Assembly (NCBI GenBank): GCA_014651175.1
Contig: BMWJ01000006.1
Location: 434,001 to 498,000 of the forward strand
Length of the DNA: 64,000 bases
Direction: 5' to 3'
From: Streptomyces clavifer
GTDB taxonomy: Bacteria > Actinomycetota > Actinomycetes > Streptomycetales > Streptomycetaceae
The notes beneath the pieces were generated by a model. That model saw nothing but the letters and a program-made list of their open reading frames with translations, made no database searches and was not told where the DNA came from. Shown piece after piece: positions 54,174-62,095 of this stretch. The stretch's first letter is position 1; each line of letters opens with the position of its first letter. Position numbers and translations under genes: made by a program.

Positions 54174-54803
54174 TCAGCCTAGAGGTGCGGAGGGGCCGGT
54201 GGTCACCGTGCTCTGTCCGTGAGACGCCGCGGCGGCGTGCACGGCGAGGAGTGTGCGCCAGATCCGCCCGGCGAGCTGCTCCGGGGTGGCGTCGGTCCGG
54301 TCGTGGACCCAGTCGGCGAGCATCCCGGTGAAGAGCCCGGCGACGGCGCTCGCGGTGAGGTCGTGGCCGCTCACGGCCGGCCTGCGCCGGCGCAGCTCGT
54401 CGAGGCTGTACTGCCGGAGCTCCCGGTGCAGCAGTTCCCCGAGGGGGCCGCCGCCGGGCCCGAGCAGGCTCCGGTAGACCTCGGCCCGGCCGCGGACCTC
54501 CCGGAGCAGGGCGGCGAGCTCCTGCGGCGGCGCGTCCGGGCCGGGCGGGGTGCGGCCCCAGGCGTGCAGGGCCTCGACCGCATCCCGTACGACGCCGGCG
54601 CAGGCGTCCACGGCCAGGGCGCGCAGGTCGTCGTAGTGCAGATAGAAGGTGGCGCGCCCCACACCGGCTCCGCGCACCACGTCCGCCACACCGATCCGGT
54701 CGAGCGGCCGCTCCGCGCAGGCTTCCAGCAGCGCCTCGCGGAGCCTGGCGCGGGTGCGCGCGGTCCGCGGGTCGCCGCTGCCGTCCGTCACCGCGGGCGT
54801 CAT
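54174..54803 (-). CDS. TetR/AcrR-family transcriptional repressor
   Basis: 209 aa from the ATG at 54803; AGGAGG touches this codon, so a GTG at 54791 (205 aa) is a fair alternative. The HTH lies at about residues 18-62: IGVADVVRGAGVGRATFYLHYDD. The rest is the helical ligand-binding domain, with no obvious ligand clue. It is the second gene after DUF1304, 5 nt apart, and both sit behind twin palindromes at 55196-55242. Autorepression is the likely mode. Confidence 0.9.
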   Translation of the reverse strand: MTPAVTDGSGDPRTARTRARLREALLEACAERPLDRIGVADVVRGAGVGRATFYLHYDDLRALAVDACAGVVRDAVEALHAWGRTPPGPDAPPQELAALLREVRGRAEVYRSLLGPGGGPLGELLHRELRQYSLDELRRRRPAVSGHDLTASAVAGLFTGMLADWVHDRTDATPEQLAGRIWRTLLAVHAAAASHGQSTVTTGPSAPLG

Positions 54804-54808
54804 CCTCC

Positions 54809-55171
54809 TCAGCCCGCCGACAGGACGAGGGCGAGGGCCGCGGCGGCGGGTGCCGCCTGGACGTACAGGATCCTGCGGCTGACGGTGGCCGCCCCGTACA
54901 CCCCGGCGACGGCCAGGCAGCTCAGGAAGAAGATCTGCGCCTGGTGCCCGACGGGGTCGGCCGCGATCAGGCCCCAGACCAGCCCGGCGGCCATGAATCC
55001 GTTGTAGAGCCCCTGGTTGGCGGCGAGGGTGGCGCTGGCCCCGGAGAACTCCTCGGTGGTGCCGAAGGCCTTGCGGCCGCGCGGGGTGTCCCAGAGGAAC
55101 ATCTCCAGGACGAGGATGTAGGCGTGGATCAGCGCGACGAGCGCGACCAGCACCTGGGCGGCGGTCTGCAT
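54809..55171 (-). CDS. DUF1304 small membrane protein
   Basis: 120 aa with four hydrophobic helices (first VLVALVALIHAYILVLEMFLW, positions 8-28; the others at about 53-70, 77-95 and 100-118). Matches DUF1304, whose members often sit beside TetR-type regulators in drug-response loci; function unknown. ATG at 55171, GGAGG 10 nt upstream. Confidence 0.9.
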   Translation of the reverse strand: MQTAAQVLVALVALIHAYILVLEMFLWDTPRGRKAFGTTEEFSGASATLAANQGLYNGFMAAGLVWGLIAADPVGHQAQIFFLSCLAVAGVYGAATVSRRILYVQAAPAAAALALVLSAG

Positions 55172-55195
55172 GGTGTGCGGCCTCCTGCGAGTGAC

Positions 55196-55242
55196 TTCCT
55201 GGACAACCGTCCAGGAACATTTCCTGGACAACCGTACAGGAA
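55196..55242. promoter_or_regulatory. Two tandem palindromic operators for the TetR regulator
   Basis: Operator 1 (55196-55217) is TTCCTGGAC-AACC-GTCCAGGAA, a perfect 9+9 palindrome. Operator 2 (55221-55242) is the same with one mismatch (GTACAGGAA). Starts are 25 bp apart. They lie 25 nt upstream of the DUF1304 ATG and about 100 nt upstream of the divergent Rieske gene. TetR dimers typically bind such sites. The identity of the binding protein is inferred from proximity. Confidence 0.8.
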
Positions 55243-55346
55243 GTCTGGATCCGCCACCCGCCCGGGCGCACCCGCCGCCCGGTTGCTTCGTCCGCGCGGC
55301 CCGCGGCGCCACGATGCCTCTCATCGACCACCACCCGAGGAGAGCC

Positions 55347-55781
55347 ATGAGCGCACGGCGAAGGACGGTCCTCACGGCGGGCGCCGCCGCACTGGCGGCC
55401 GGCTGCGGCTCGTCCGACGACGGGGACGGGGACGGGGACGGGAGCACGGCCCCGGCCACCGCTCCGGAGACCCGGAAGGCTTCGGAGACCTCCGCCGCGG
55501 AGCTGACCCGGACCTCCGACGTCCCGGTCGGCGGCGGGACGATCCTCAAGGACCGCAAGGTCGTGGTCACGCAGCCGGAGGCGGGCGACTTCAGGGCCTT
55601 CTCCGCGGTCTGCACCCACGCGGGCTGCATCGTCGCGTCGGTGAGCGACGGGACCATCAACTGCGCCTGCCACGGCAGCAGGTTCAGCATCACGGACGCC
55701 GCGGTGGAGGCAGGCCCCGCGCCGCGCCCGCTGCCCGTGGAGCGGATCACCGTGCAGGGCGACAGCATCCGGCTCGGGTAG
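55347..55781 (+). CDS. Rieske [2Fe-2S] lipoprotein
   Basis: 144 aa from the ATG at 55347 after GAGGAGAG. The N-terminus is a twin-arginine signal (SARRRTVLTAG) ending in a lipobox AAGC, so it is exported folded and lipidated. An acidic Gly/Asp linker (about 25-45) precedes the Rieske fold with ligand motifs CTHAGC and CACHGSRF (2 Cys, 2 His). It is a stand-alone electron-transfer protein, not the cytochrome bc1 subunit, which is larger. It faces the TetR operators and may share control. Confidence 0.9.
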   Translation: MSARRRTVLTAGAAALAAGCGSSDDGDGDGDGSTAPATAPETRKASETSAAELTRTSDVPVGGGTILKDRKVVVTQPEAGDFRAFSAVCTHAGCIVASVSDGTINCACHGSRFSITDAAVEAGPAPRPLPVERITVQGDSIRLG

Positions 55782-55825
55782 GGCCTCTCCCCCGGGCCAC
55801 GGCGGGCCCGCGTAGCCTCGCGCGC

Positions 55826-56524
55826 ATGATCACCCCTGAGGCCGAGACCCTCGTACGCGATCACACGGTCTACTCGTGCGTGATGGGTTCCCGCGCCTTC
55901 GGGCTGGCCACCGACGACAGCGACACGGACCGGCGCGGGGTCTTCCTGGCGCCGGCGCCGTTGTTCTGGCGCTTCACCAAGCCGCCGACCCATGTGGAGG
56001 GGCCCGCCCGGGAGCAGTTCTCCTGGGAGCTGGAACGCTTCTGCGAGCTGGCGCTCCGGGCCAACCCCAACGTGCTGGAGTGCCTGCACTCGCCGCTCGT
56101 GGAACGGATCGACGACACCGGCCGGGAACTGCTCGGCCTGCGCGGGGCGTTCCTGTCCCGCCGGGCCCACGAGACGTTCGTCCGCTATGCGATGGGCCAG
56201 CGCAGGAAGCTGGAGGCGGACGTACGGCAGCACGGCGCCCCGCGCTGGAAGCACGCCATGCACCTGCTGCGGCTGCTGGCGTGCGGCCGGGACCTGTTGC
56301 GGACGGGCGAGCTGGTCATCGGGGTCGGCGACGCGCGCGAGGAGCTCCTCGCGGTGAAGCGGGGCGAGGTCCCGTGGCCCGAGGTGGAGCGGCGGATGAC
56401 GCGCCTGGCCGAGCAGAACGACGAGGCGCACACCCGCTCGCCGCTGCCTCCGGAGCCGGACCTGGAGCGCGTGGAGGCGTTCCTGGTACGGACCCGGAGG
56501 GCGTCGGCGGCGGCCTGCGGCTAG
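55826..56524 (+). CDS. Predicted nucleotidyltransferase (pol-beta superfamily)
   Basis: 232 aa, ATG at 55826. A TAGCCT -10 ends 7 nt upstream, so a leaderless mRNA is likely. Nucleotidyltransferase signature GSRAFGLATDDSDTDRRGV (GS...DxD) near residue 21, then a helical half with WKHAMHLLRLLACG. The partner substrate is unknown; related proteins are of unproven function. It is convergent with, and overlaps by 4 nt, another member of the family. Confidence 0.82.
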   Translation: MITPEAETLVRDHTVYSCVMGSRAFGLATDDSDTDRRGVFLAPAPLFWRFTKPPTHVEGPAREQFSWELERFCELALRANPNVLECLHSPLVERIDDTGRELLGLRGAFLSRRAHETFVRYAMGQRRKLEADVRQHGAPRWKHAMHLLRLLACGRDLLRTGELVIGVGDAREELLAVKRGEVPWPEVERRMTRLAEQNDEAHTRSPLPPEPDLERVEAFLVRTRRASAAACG

Positions 56525-57297
56525 CCGAGCCGCGCGCGGACGACCAGGTCGTGCAGCGCGTCGAAGCCCGACGCGGTGTCCGGCAGCCGGGACGCGGCCC
56601 GGGCTTCGTCGAGGACCGCGTGCAGCGCCTCGACGTCCCGCGCCGCGACCGCTCCGTCCACGGCGCCCGCGGCGCCGTGCTCGGCCTCCGCCTTGGCCTC
56701 GATCAGGGACGGCAGGTACGCGGGCGTCGCCACCTCGCCCAGCAGCGTCGGCAGGTGCGCGACCAGTTCGCCGCTGCGCATCAGGTGGATGCCGGTGAGC
56801 AGCGCCCGGAACGTGTAGAGGAGCGGTTTCAGCTCACCGGTCCTCTCGTACAGCCGCCACTGGGTGCCGGCGAACCCCCGGTAGTGGTGGGCGTGGTTGC
56901 GGGTCATGACATCCGGCGCCCGTGCGGTCAGCTCCGCGTGGAGTGCGGTGGTGTGCACGACAAGCGGGGACAGCAGCTGCTCCAGGACGTAGCCGTTGGG
57001 CTTCAGCATGAGGCGGACGAACTTGCGGAGATCGTGGGTGACGAGGTCCATCTCGACCCCGTCGCGGTTCCACATGCGCGAGCGCGTCTCCTCGGGGTCG
57101 CGCAACCCGACGAGATCCTCCGCGGGCAGGACGTGGACCCCCCGCAGGTCCACGTCCGAGTCACGGGAGGGGAAGCCGTACAGATGCGCGCCGGAGACCG
57201 TGGCGAACAGGAGCGGTCCGGGCTCCTCGGCGAGGACGGGGGCGAAGTCGGTGACCGGCAGCCCGGCCCCGAGGAGGGGCGTCGTGTCGAGGTGCAT
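56521..57297 (-). CDS. Predicted nucleotidyltransferase (pol-beta superfamily)
   Basis: 258 aa. Signature SGAHLYGFPSRDSDVDLRGV with the DxD metal pair, then EMDLVTHDLRKFVRLML, LEQLLSPL and TFRALLTGIHLM. Similar plan to the convergent gene but divergent in sequence. The ATG at 57297 lies 3 nt after the ADP-ribosylglycohydrolase stop, so it belongs to the NrtR-controlled NAD operon. That context suggests an NAD- or nucleotide-linked substrate; this is inference. Confidence 0.83.
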   Translation of the reverse strand: MHLDTTPLLGAGLPVTDFAPVLAEEPGPLLFATVSGAHLYGFPSRDSDVDLRGVHVLPAEDLVGLRDPEETRSRMWNRDGVEMDLVTHDLRKFVRLMLKPNGYVLEQLLSPLVVHTTALHAELTARAPDVMTRNHAHHYRGFAGTQWRLYERTGELKPLLYTFRALLTGIHLMRSGELVAHLPTLLGEVATPAYLPSLIEAKAEAEHGAAGAVDGAVAARDVEALHAVLDEARAASRLPDTASGFDALHDLVVRARLG

Positions 57298-57300
57298 GGG

Positions 57301-58323
57301 TCAAGCGTCCCAGAGCGCACCGAGCGACAGCAGGTCGCTGCGGTACTCGATGCGTTCCGACCACTCCTTGGGCCACGCGCCCGCCCCCAGGTGCGCCCCG
57401 GCCAGCGCGCCGGTCATGCAGCCCAGCGAGTCGGAGTCGCCCCGGGTGCAGGCGGCCCGGCGCAGCGCGGTGACCGGCTCCTCCGGGAAGAGGAGGAAGC
57501 AGTGCAGGGCCGTGGCGAGGGCCTCCTCGGCGATCCAGCCGTCCCCGGTGGTCTCGCAGGGGTCGGTCTCCGGGGACGGGTCGCGCAGGGCGTCCTGCAG
57601 CCTGGCCAGTACGGCCAGGCACTCGTCCCAGCCGCGCCGGATGTACGCCTCGGGTGAGGCGTCCCCCGCGTACCGCCAGAGGTCGCCGAGCCAGCGCTCC
57701 AGGTAGCGGCCGCTGTTCTCGTAGGCGTAGCTGCGCAGTTGGCCGACCAGTCCGAGAGGTTCGGACCCCTGTGCCAGCAGGAACACCGCGCGGGCCATCA
57801 GGTCGGAGGCGGCCAGGGCGGTGGGGTGGCCGTGGGTGAGGGCGGCCTGGAGCTGGGCCGCACCGGAGCGCTGCTCCTCGCTGAGGCCGGGGACGAGCCC
57901 GACCGGCGTCACCCTCATGTTGGCGCCACAGCCCTTGGAGCCGGTCCGGCTGGCCTCCTGCCAGGGCCGTTCGCTGTCGAGCATGCGGCAGGCCGTCATG
58001 CAGGTGCGGCCGGGTGCGCGGTTGTTGTCCGGCGAGTGGTACCAGTCGACGAACTCCTCGCGGACGGGGCGCACCAGCCGCGAAGGGGTGAGCAGTCCGC
58101 GGTCCATGGCGGTGCGTATGCCGCGCCCCAGGGCGAGCGTCATCTGGGTGTCGTCGGTGACGATCGCCGGCTCGGGGAGCCGCATCTGCCGCCAGGGCCC
58201 GCACTTGGCGAGGATGGACGGCACGTTGTTGAACTCGGTCGGGAAGCCCAGCGCGTCGCCGAGCGCGAGCCCGGTCAGCGCGCCCGTGGCGGCCTGCTTG
58301 GTGAGAATCCTTGTCGGGATCAT
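57301..58323 (-). CDS. ADP-ribosylglycohydrolase family protein
   Basis: 340 aa from the ATG at 58323, which overlaps the nrtR stop by 4 nt. It has the di-magnesium motifs DDTQMTLAL and GDSDSLGCMTGALAGA of the DraG/ARH fold. It would release ADP-ribose from protein, nucleotide or small-molecule adducts. In an NrtR operon it is a sensible source of ADP-ribose, the NrtR ligand. Cytosolic, no signal. Confidence 0.9.
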   Translation of the reverse strand: MIPTRILTKQAATGALTGLALGDALGFPTEFNNVPSILAKCGPWRQMRLPEPAIVTDDTQMTLALGRGIRTAMDRGLLTPSRLVRPVREEFVDWYHSPDNNRAPGRTCMTACRMLDSERPWQEASRTGSKGCGANMRVTPVGLVPGLSEEQRSGAAQLQAALTHGHPTALAASDLMARAVFLLAQGSEPLGLVGQLRSYAYENSGRYLERWLGDLWRYAGDASPEAYIRRGWDECLAVLARLQDALRDPSPETDPCETTGDGWIAEEALATALHCFLLFPEEPVTALRRAACTRGDSDSLGCMTGALAGAHLGAGAWPKEWSERIEYRSDLLSLGALWDA

Positions 58324-59063
58324 GATGTCCGTCCTTCCGGGCGTCCTTCCGGGCGCAGGAGTGGTGGGTGCAGGGCGGTGGCGGCACCCGCCCGGTACAG
58401 GGCGGCCGGTTTCCCGCGTCCGCCGGTGCGGCGCGGGGGCCCGTCGACCGCCTGGACGAAACCGGGCGTGGTCAGGACCTTGCGCCGGAAATTGGGCCGG
58501 TCGAGCTCGACGCCCCAGACGGTCTCGTAGACCTGCTGGAGCTCCCCCAGCGTGAACTCGGCGGGACAGAAGGCGGTGGCCAGACAGGAGTACTCCAGCC
58601 GGGCGCCGATCCGGTCGTACGCGTCGGCCAGGATGCGGTCGTGGTCGAAGGCCAGCGGTTCGGTGCCGCCCGCCTCCCACCACTGCGCGCGTGCCGCGTC
58701 CCCGCCGCCCCGCGGTTCGGGAAGGTCCGGGACGAGTGCGGCGTACGCGACGGAGACGACCCGCATCCTGGGGTCGCGGTCCGGGTCGCTGTAGGTGCGC
58801 AGCTGTTCGAGGTGGAGGGCGCACACGCTGTTCCGGGTGAGTCCCGTCTCCTCGGCGAGCTCGCGGCGCGCCGCCTCCTCCGCGGATTCGCGGGGCAGCA
58901 CGAAGCCTCCGGGCAGCGCCCAGCGGCCCCGGTAGGGGGCTTCGCCCCGTTCCACGAGCAGGACGTGGAGCCGGCCTTCCCGGACGGTGAAGACCGCGAG
59001 GTCGACGGTGACGGCGAAGGGGACGAAGGCATGGGGGTCGTATCCCTCGGGGGCGGTGCTCAC
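58320..59063 (-). CDS. nrtR: NrtR-type Nudix transcriptional regulator
   Basis: 247 aa. The N-terminal Nudix domain (about 15-150) keeps the complete Nudix box, GFVLPRESAEEAARR plus ELAEETGL, so catalysis is possible. The C-terminal winged HTH (FTLGELQQVYETVWG, RPNFRRKVL) is the DNA-binding part of NrtR. NrtR represses NAD genes and is released by ADP-ribose. The GTG at 59063 overlaps the nadR stop (GTGA). An NrtR-like palindrome stands in front of pnuC. The frame stays open to 59513 but overlaps nadR. Confidence 0.88.
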   Translation of the reverse strand: MSTAPEGYDPHAFVPFAVTVDLAVFTVREGRLHVLLVERGEAPYRGRWALPGGFVLPRESAEEAARRELAEETGLTRNSVCALHLEQLRTYSDPDRDPRMRVVSVAYAALVPDLPEPRGGGDAARAQWWEAGGTEPLAFDHDRILADAYDRIGARLEYSCLATAFCPAEFTLGELQQVYETVWGVELDRPNFRRKVLTTPGFVQAVDGPPRRTGGRGKPAALYRAGAATALHPPLLRPEGRPEGRTS

Positions 59064-60139
59064 CTCTTCTCCGGGAGGGGGTCGGCGAGGCGCGGACCGG
59101 TGGCGAGGAGAGCGTCCACGGCCGCGACCGCGGTGTCCAGACGGGTCCGGTGCGGGCCCGTCACCTCGATGAACCGACGTCCGGTGCGGGTGAGTTCGGC
59201 GCGGAAGCGGTCGGTCATCCAGGGCCGCAGCTCCTCGCCGTCGCGCAGCCCGTCGTCCTCGAACGCGACGCCCTCGTGGTCGGTGAGCAGCCACAGGTGG
59301 TGGGGTGTCAGGTCGGCGGTCCGCTCCACGAGCGGGTTGCGTCCGCCGATGTACCGCTCGTGCCAGACGGTGGTGGCGAAGGAGTCGGTGTCGCAGAAGA
59401 GGACCGGGGAGCCGATGCGTGCGGCGGCCTCCTCCCGGGCGTTCTGGGTCTCGGCGATGAGGGGGAAGTCGTCCGTGTGGAAGGTGACGTCCTCCCACTG
59501 CACGCCGGGCCAACGGCTGCGCAGGTCCGCCAGTTTCCGTTCGCTGAACTCCCGTCCGTACTCGGCGACGTACTGGGTGTGCGACCAGGCGCCGCCGCGC
59601 CGCCGGTAGTGCTCCGTCAGCGCCCGGGCCAGGGTGGTGGTGCCGGTCGACTCGGCGCCGAGGACGACGATCCGGCGGGTGAGCGCCGCCCGTACGGGAG
59701 GTTCGAGGTAGTCCCAGCAGCCGGCCGGGTCCGCCCGGACCGCGGTGCCGGAGACGGGGAAGACGGTGCGGGCGGGATCGACGAGCTCGGACCGGGCGCC
59801 GAAGCGGCGGGCCAGTTCGTCGCCGTACGACTCCGAGCTGAAGACGGCGTCGACCTGTTCGGGGACGGCCCCGGTGAACACGGCCATGTGCGCGTCCCAG
59901 ATCGCCGGGTCCCCCAGGTCCATGGGGATGTCGTCGACGGCGCCGACCACCCGCACGCCGGGGTGCACCTCGCGCATCCAGGCGACCCGGTCGGTGAGGG
60001 GCACGGATTCGACGGAGGCGGCGCAGACCAGGACGGTGAGCCGCTCGCAGCGGTCCTGCGCGGTGCGGACGAGGTGGTGGTGGCCGGCGTGCGGCGGGTA
60101 GAACTTGCCGAGGACCAGGCCGTGGCCGTAGCGCTTCAC
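59060..60139 (-). CDS. nadR: NadR-like NMN adenylyltransferase/nicotinamide riboside kinase
   Basis: 359 aa from a GTG at 60139 overlapping pnuC (GTGA). The adenylyltransferase half opens with GKFYPPHAGHHHLV (HxGH-type). The kinase half (about 165-340) has a P-loop GAESTGTTTLARAL, in which the usual Lys is Thr, and FCDTDSFATTVWHERY. The Thr is unusual for a kinase; it may be a lineage trait or mean loss of kinase activity. It converts imported nicotinamide riboside towards NAD with PnuC. Confidence 0.88.
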   Translation of the reverse strand: MKRYGHGLVLGKFYPPHAGHHHLVRTAQDRCERLTVLVCAASVESVPLTDRVAWMREVHPGVRVVGAVDDIPMDLGDPAIWDAHMAVFTGAVPEQVDAVFSSESYGDELARRFGARSELVDPARTVFPVSGTAVRADPAGCWDYLEPPVRAALTRRIVVLGAESTGTTTLARALTEHYRRRGGAWSHTQYVAEYGREFSERKLADLRSRWPGVQWEDVTFHTDDFPLIAETQNAREEAAARIGSPVLFCDTDSFATTVWHERYIGGRNPLVERTADLTPHHLWLLTDHEGVAFEDDGLRDGEELRPWMTDRFRAELTRTGRRFIEVTGPHRTRLDTAVAAVDALLATGPRLADPLPEKR

Positions 60140-60786
60140 GCGGGCACCCGCTCCCGGCCCGGGGCGGCGGCGAGGTCGCGGCTCCAGCTGCGCAGCCCGA
60201 TCAGGCAGAGCGTGAGGAAGCCGGCGTACAGCAGCGAGGTGAGGTAGAGCTCCTTGTGCGCGTACAGCGGGATGTAGACCACGTCGGCGGCGATCCACAG
60301 CCACCAGGACTCGACCCGCTTGCGGCACTGCCCGTACGTCGCCATGAGGGACAGCGAGGTCGTCAGGGCGTCCCAGAAGGGGACGGTCGAGTCGGTGGCC
60401 CGGGACAGCAGCAGGGTGAGGCCGAGAGTCCCCGCCACCCCCGCCGCGAGCAGCCAGGTCCATTCGGTGCGTGTGGTTCTGCGCACCGGCAGGACCGATG
60501 AACCTGGTCCACCCCCGTGGGTCCAGGTCCACCAGCCGTACGCGGCGAGGGTGATGAAGACGATCTGCAGGCCGGCGTCGGCGTACAGACCGGACTGGGC
60601 GAACAGCAGGATGAAGAACAGGTTGTTGGCGATGCCGATCGGCCAGTTGGCGAGGTGCTGGCGGGCCACGAGCCAGACGCACAGCGCCCCGCTGCCGAAT
60701 CCGAGCACCTCGGTCCAGCTGACCGGGGTGTCCAGGACCGTCACCAGGGGCTGCTGCAGGGGGTCGAGTATGTCCGCGAGCGTCAC
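60136..60786 (-). CDS. pnuC: Nicotinamide riboside transporter PnuC
   Basis: 216-aa membrane protein with seven hydrophobic helices. The GTG at 60786 follows AGAAGGAAC. PnuC marks: the N-terminal VSWTEVLGFGSG, NWPIGIANNLFFILLF and the tryptophan-rich SWWLWIAADVVYIPLYAHK (substrate site). Facilitated uptake of nicotinamide riboside, trapped by NadR. The frame extends to 60813, but that start lies in the NrtR site. First gene of the NAD operon. Confidence 0.92.
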   Translation of the reverse strand: MTLADILDPLQQPLVTVLDTPVSWTEVLGFGSGALCVWLVARQHLANWPIGIANNLFFILLFAQSGLYADAGLQIVFITLAAYGWWTWTHGGGPGSSVLPVRRTTRTEWTWLLAAGVAGTLGLTLLLSRATDSTVPFWDALTTSLSLMATYGQCRKRVESWWLWIAADVVYIPLYAHKELYLTSLLYAGFLTLCLIGLRSWSRDLAAAPGRERVPA

Positions 60787-60801
60787 GCCGTTCCTTCTCT
60801 C

Positions 60802-60826
60802 TTTAATAGTCACTCTGACTATAAAG
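60802..60826. promoter_or_regulatory. NrtR-like operator overlapping the pnuC promoter
   Basis: Left half AATAGTCA (60805-60812), 3-nt centre CTC and right half TGACTATA (60816-60823), 7 of 8 positions symmetric with extra A/T symmetry outside. TATAGT on the minus strand (60822-60817) fits a -10, so repressor binding would block RNA polymerase. It sits 16 nt upstream of the pnuC start. The match to NrtR comes from remembered actinobacterial motifs and the gene context. Confidence 0.78.
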
Positions 60827-60846
60827 AAGAACCGGCGGCAGCAAAA

Positions 60847-60897
60847 GGCCCGCGGCCGGTTCCCTGTTCGAAATGAACCAGGAACCGGCCGCGGGCC
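60847..60897 (-). terminator. Intrinsic terminator of the scpA-scpB-rluB operon
   Basis: 17-bp perfect stem (arms 60847-60863 and 60881-60897) with a partly paired 17-nt loop. On the minus strand it is followed by TTTT (60846-60843). It lies 20 nt past the rluB stop and just before the pnuC operator. Confidence 0.85.
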
Positions 60898-60916
60898 GTT
60901 CGGTGCGGGGCGCGGG

Positions 60917-62095
60917 TTACAGGCCGACCTCGCGCATCAGCATGCCGACCTCGGTGTTGGTCAGCCGGCGCAGCCAGCCGGACTTCTGGTCGCCCAGCGG
61001 GATCGGCCCGAAGGACGTGCGCACGAGCCGCTCGACCGGGAAGCCGGCCTCGGCCAGCATCCGGCGGACGATGTGCTTGCGGCCCTCATGGAGGGTCACC
61101 TCGACCAGGTAGTTCTTGCCGGTGTTCTCGACGACCCGGAAGTGGTCGGCGCGGGCGTACCCGTCCTCCAGCTGGATGCCGTCCTTGAGCCGCTTGCCGA
61201 GGTCGCGCGGGAGCGGGCCCTGGATGGCGGCCAGGTAGATCTTCTTCACCCCGTACCCGGGGTGCGTCAGGCGGTGGGCCAGCTCACCGTGGTTCGTGAG
61301 CAGGATGATGCCCTCGGTCTCGGTGTCGAGCCGGCCGACGTGGAACAGCCGCGTCTCGCGGTTGTTGACGTAGTCGCCGAGGTTCTGACGGCCGTCGGGG
61401 TCCCCCATCGTGGAGACGACACCGGCGGGCTTGTTCAGCGCGAAGAACAGGTGCGACTGGGTCGCGACGGTCAGGCCGTCGACCTTGATCTCGTCCTTCT
61501 GCGGGTCGACCCGCCTGCCCTGCTCGAGGACGATCTCGCCGTTGACCTCGACCCTGGCCTGCTCGATCAGCTCCTCGCACGCCCGGCGCGAGCCCATGCC
61601 GGCCCGGGCGAGGATCTTCTGCAGCCGCTCGCCCTCCTGCTCGGCGCCCGGGTGCGTCCGGGGTGTCTTGATCTCGGGCTTGTCCGCGTACCGGTCGCGG
61701 TTGCGCTGCTCGATCTTGGCGTCGAGCTCGCGCGGGCGGGACGGGGCGCCCACGCGGCGTCCACCCTTGGTCACGTTCTGTGCGGACTTGGGGCCGCCCT
61801 TGGCCCCGCCGCGGGCTGCCGCGCCGCGGCCCTTGCGGGCGCCGCCGTCGCCGCCCGGCTTGTCGGAGCCCACGTCGTAGCGGCGCTCCTCGGGGCGGGG
61901 CCGGCGGGGACGCTGCTCCTGCTTGTCGTCACGCTCGCCGTCACGCCCGGAGCCGGAGACCCGGGGGTTCGGGTTGCTGCTCCGGCCGCTGCCGCTGTTG
62001 TTCCTGCCGCCTGCGCCGCCGCTCCAGGAGCCGCTGCCGCCGCCACTCCTGCCGCCGCTCTTGCCGCTTCCGCTGTTGCTGCCACTGCTTCGCAT
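60917..62095 (-). CDS. rluB: RNA pseudouridine synthase, RluB/RsuA type
   Basis: 392 aa. A disordered, very Gly/Ser/Arg-rich N-terminus (1-150) is typical of actinobacterial members. S4 RNA-binding domain (about 155-200, LQKILARAGMGSRRACEELI), then the catalytic domain with the Asp in HVGRLDTETEGIILLTNHG and LHEGRKHIVRRML. Modifies 23S rRNA. The ATG at 62095 shares one nucleotide with the scpB stop, so translation is coupled; no separate ribosome site. Confidence 0.92.
   Translation of the reverse strand: MRSSGSNSGSGKSGGRSGGGSGSWSGGAGGRNNSGSGRSSNPNPRVSGSGRDGERDDKQEQRPRRPRPEERRYDVGSDKPGGDGGARKGRGAAARGGAKGGPKSAQNVTKGGRRVGAPSRPRELDAKIEQRNRDRYADKPEIKTPRTHPGAEQEGERLQKILARAGMGSRRACEELIEQARVEVNGEIVLEQGRRVDPQKDEIKVDGLTVATQSHLFFALNKPAGVVSTMGDPDGRQNLGDYVNNRETRLFHVGRLDTETEGIILLTNHGELAHRLTHPGYGVKKIYLAAIQGPLPRDLGKRLKDGIQLEDGYARADHFRVVENTGKNYLVEVTLHEGRKHIVRRMLAEAGFPVERLVRTSFGPIPLGDQKSGWLRRLTNTEVGMLMREVGL

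Noticed and set aside
58324-58824. N-terminal extension of the ADP-ribosylglycohydrolase to 58824
   Set aside because: Runs through nrtR; the ATG at 58323 has a ribosome site and an ATGA overlap.
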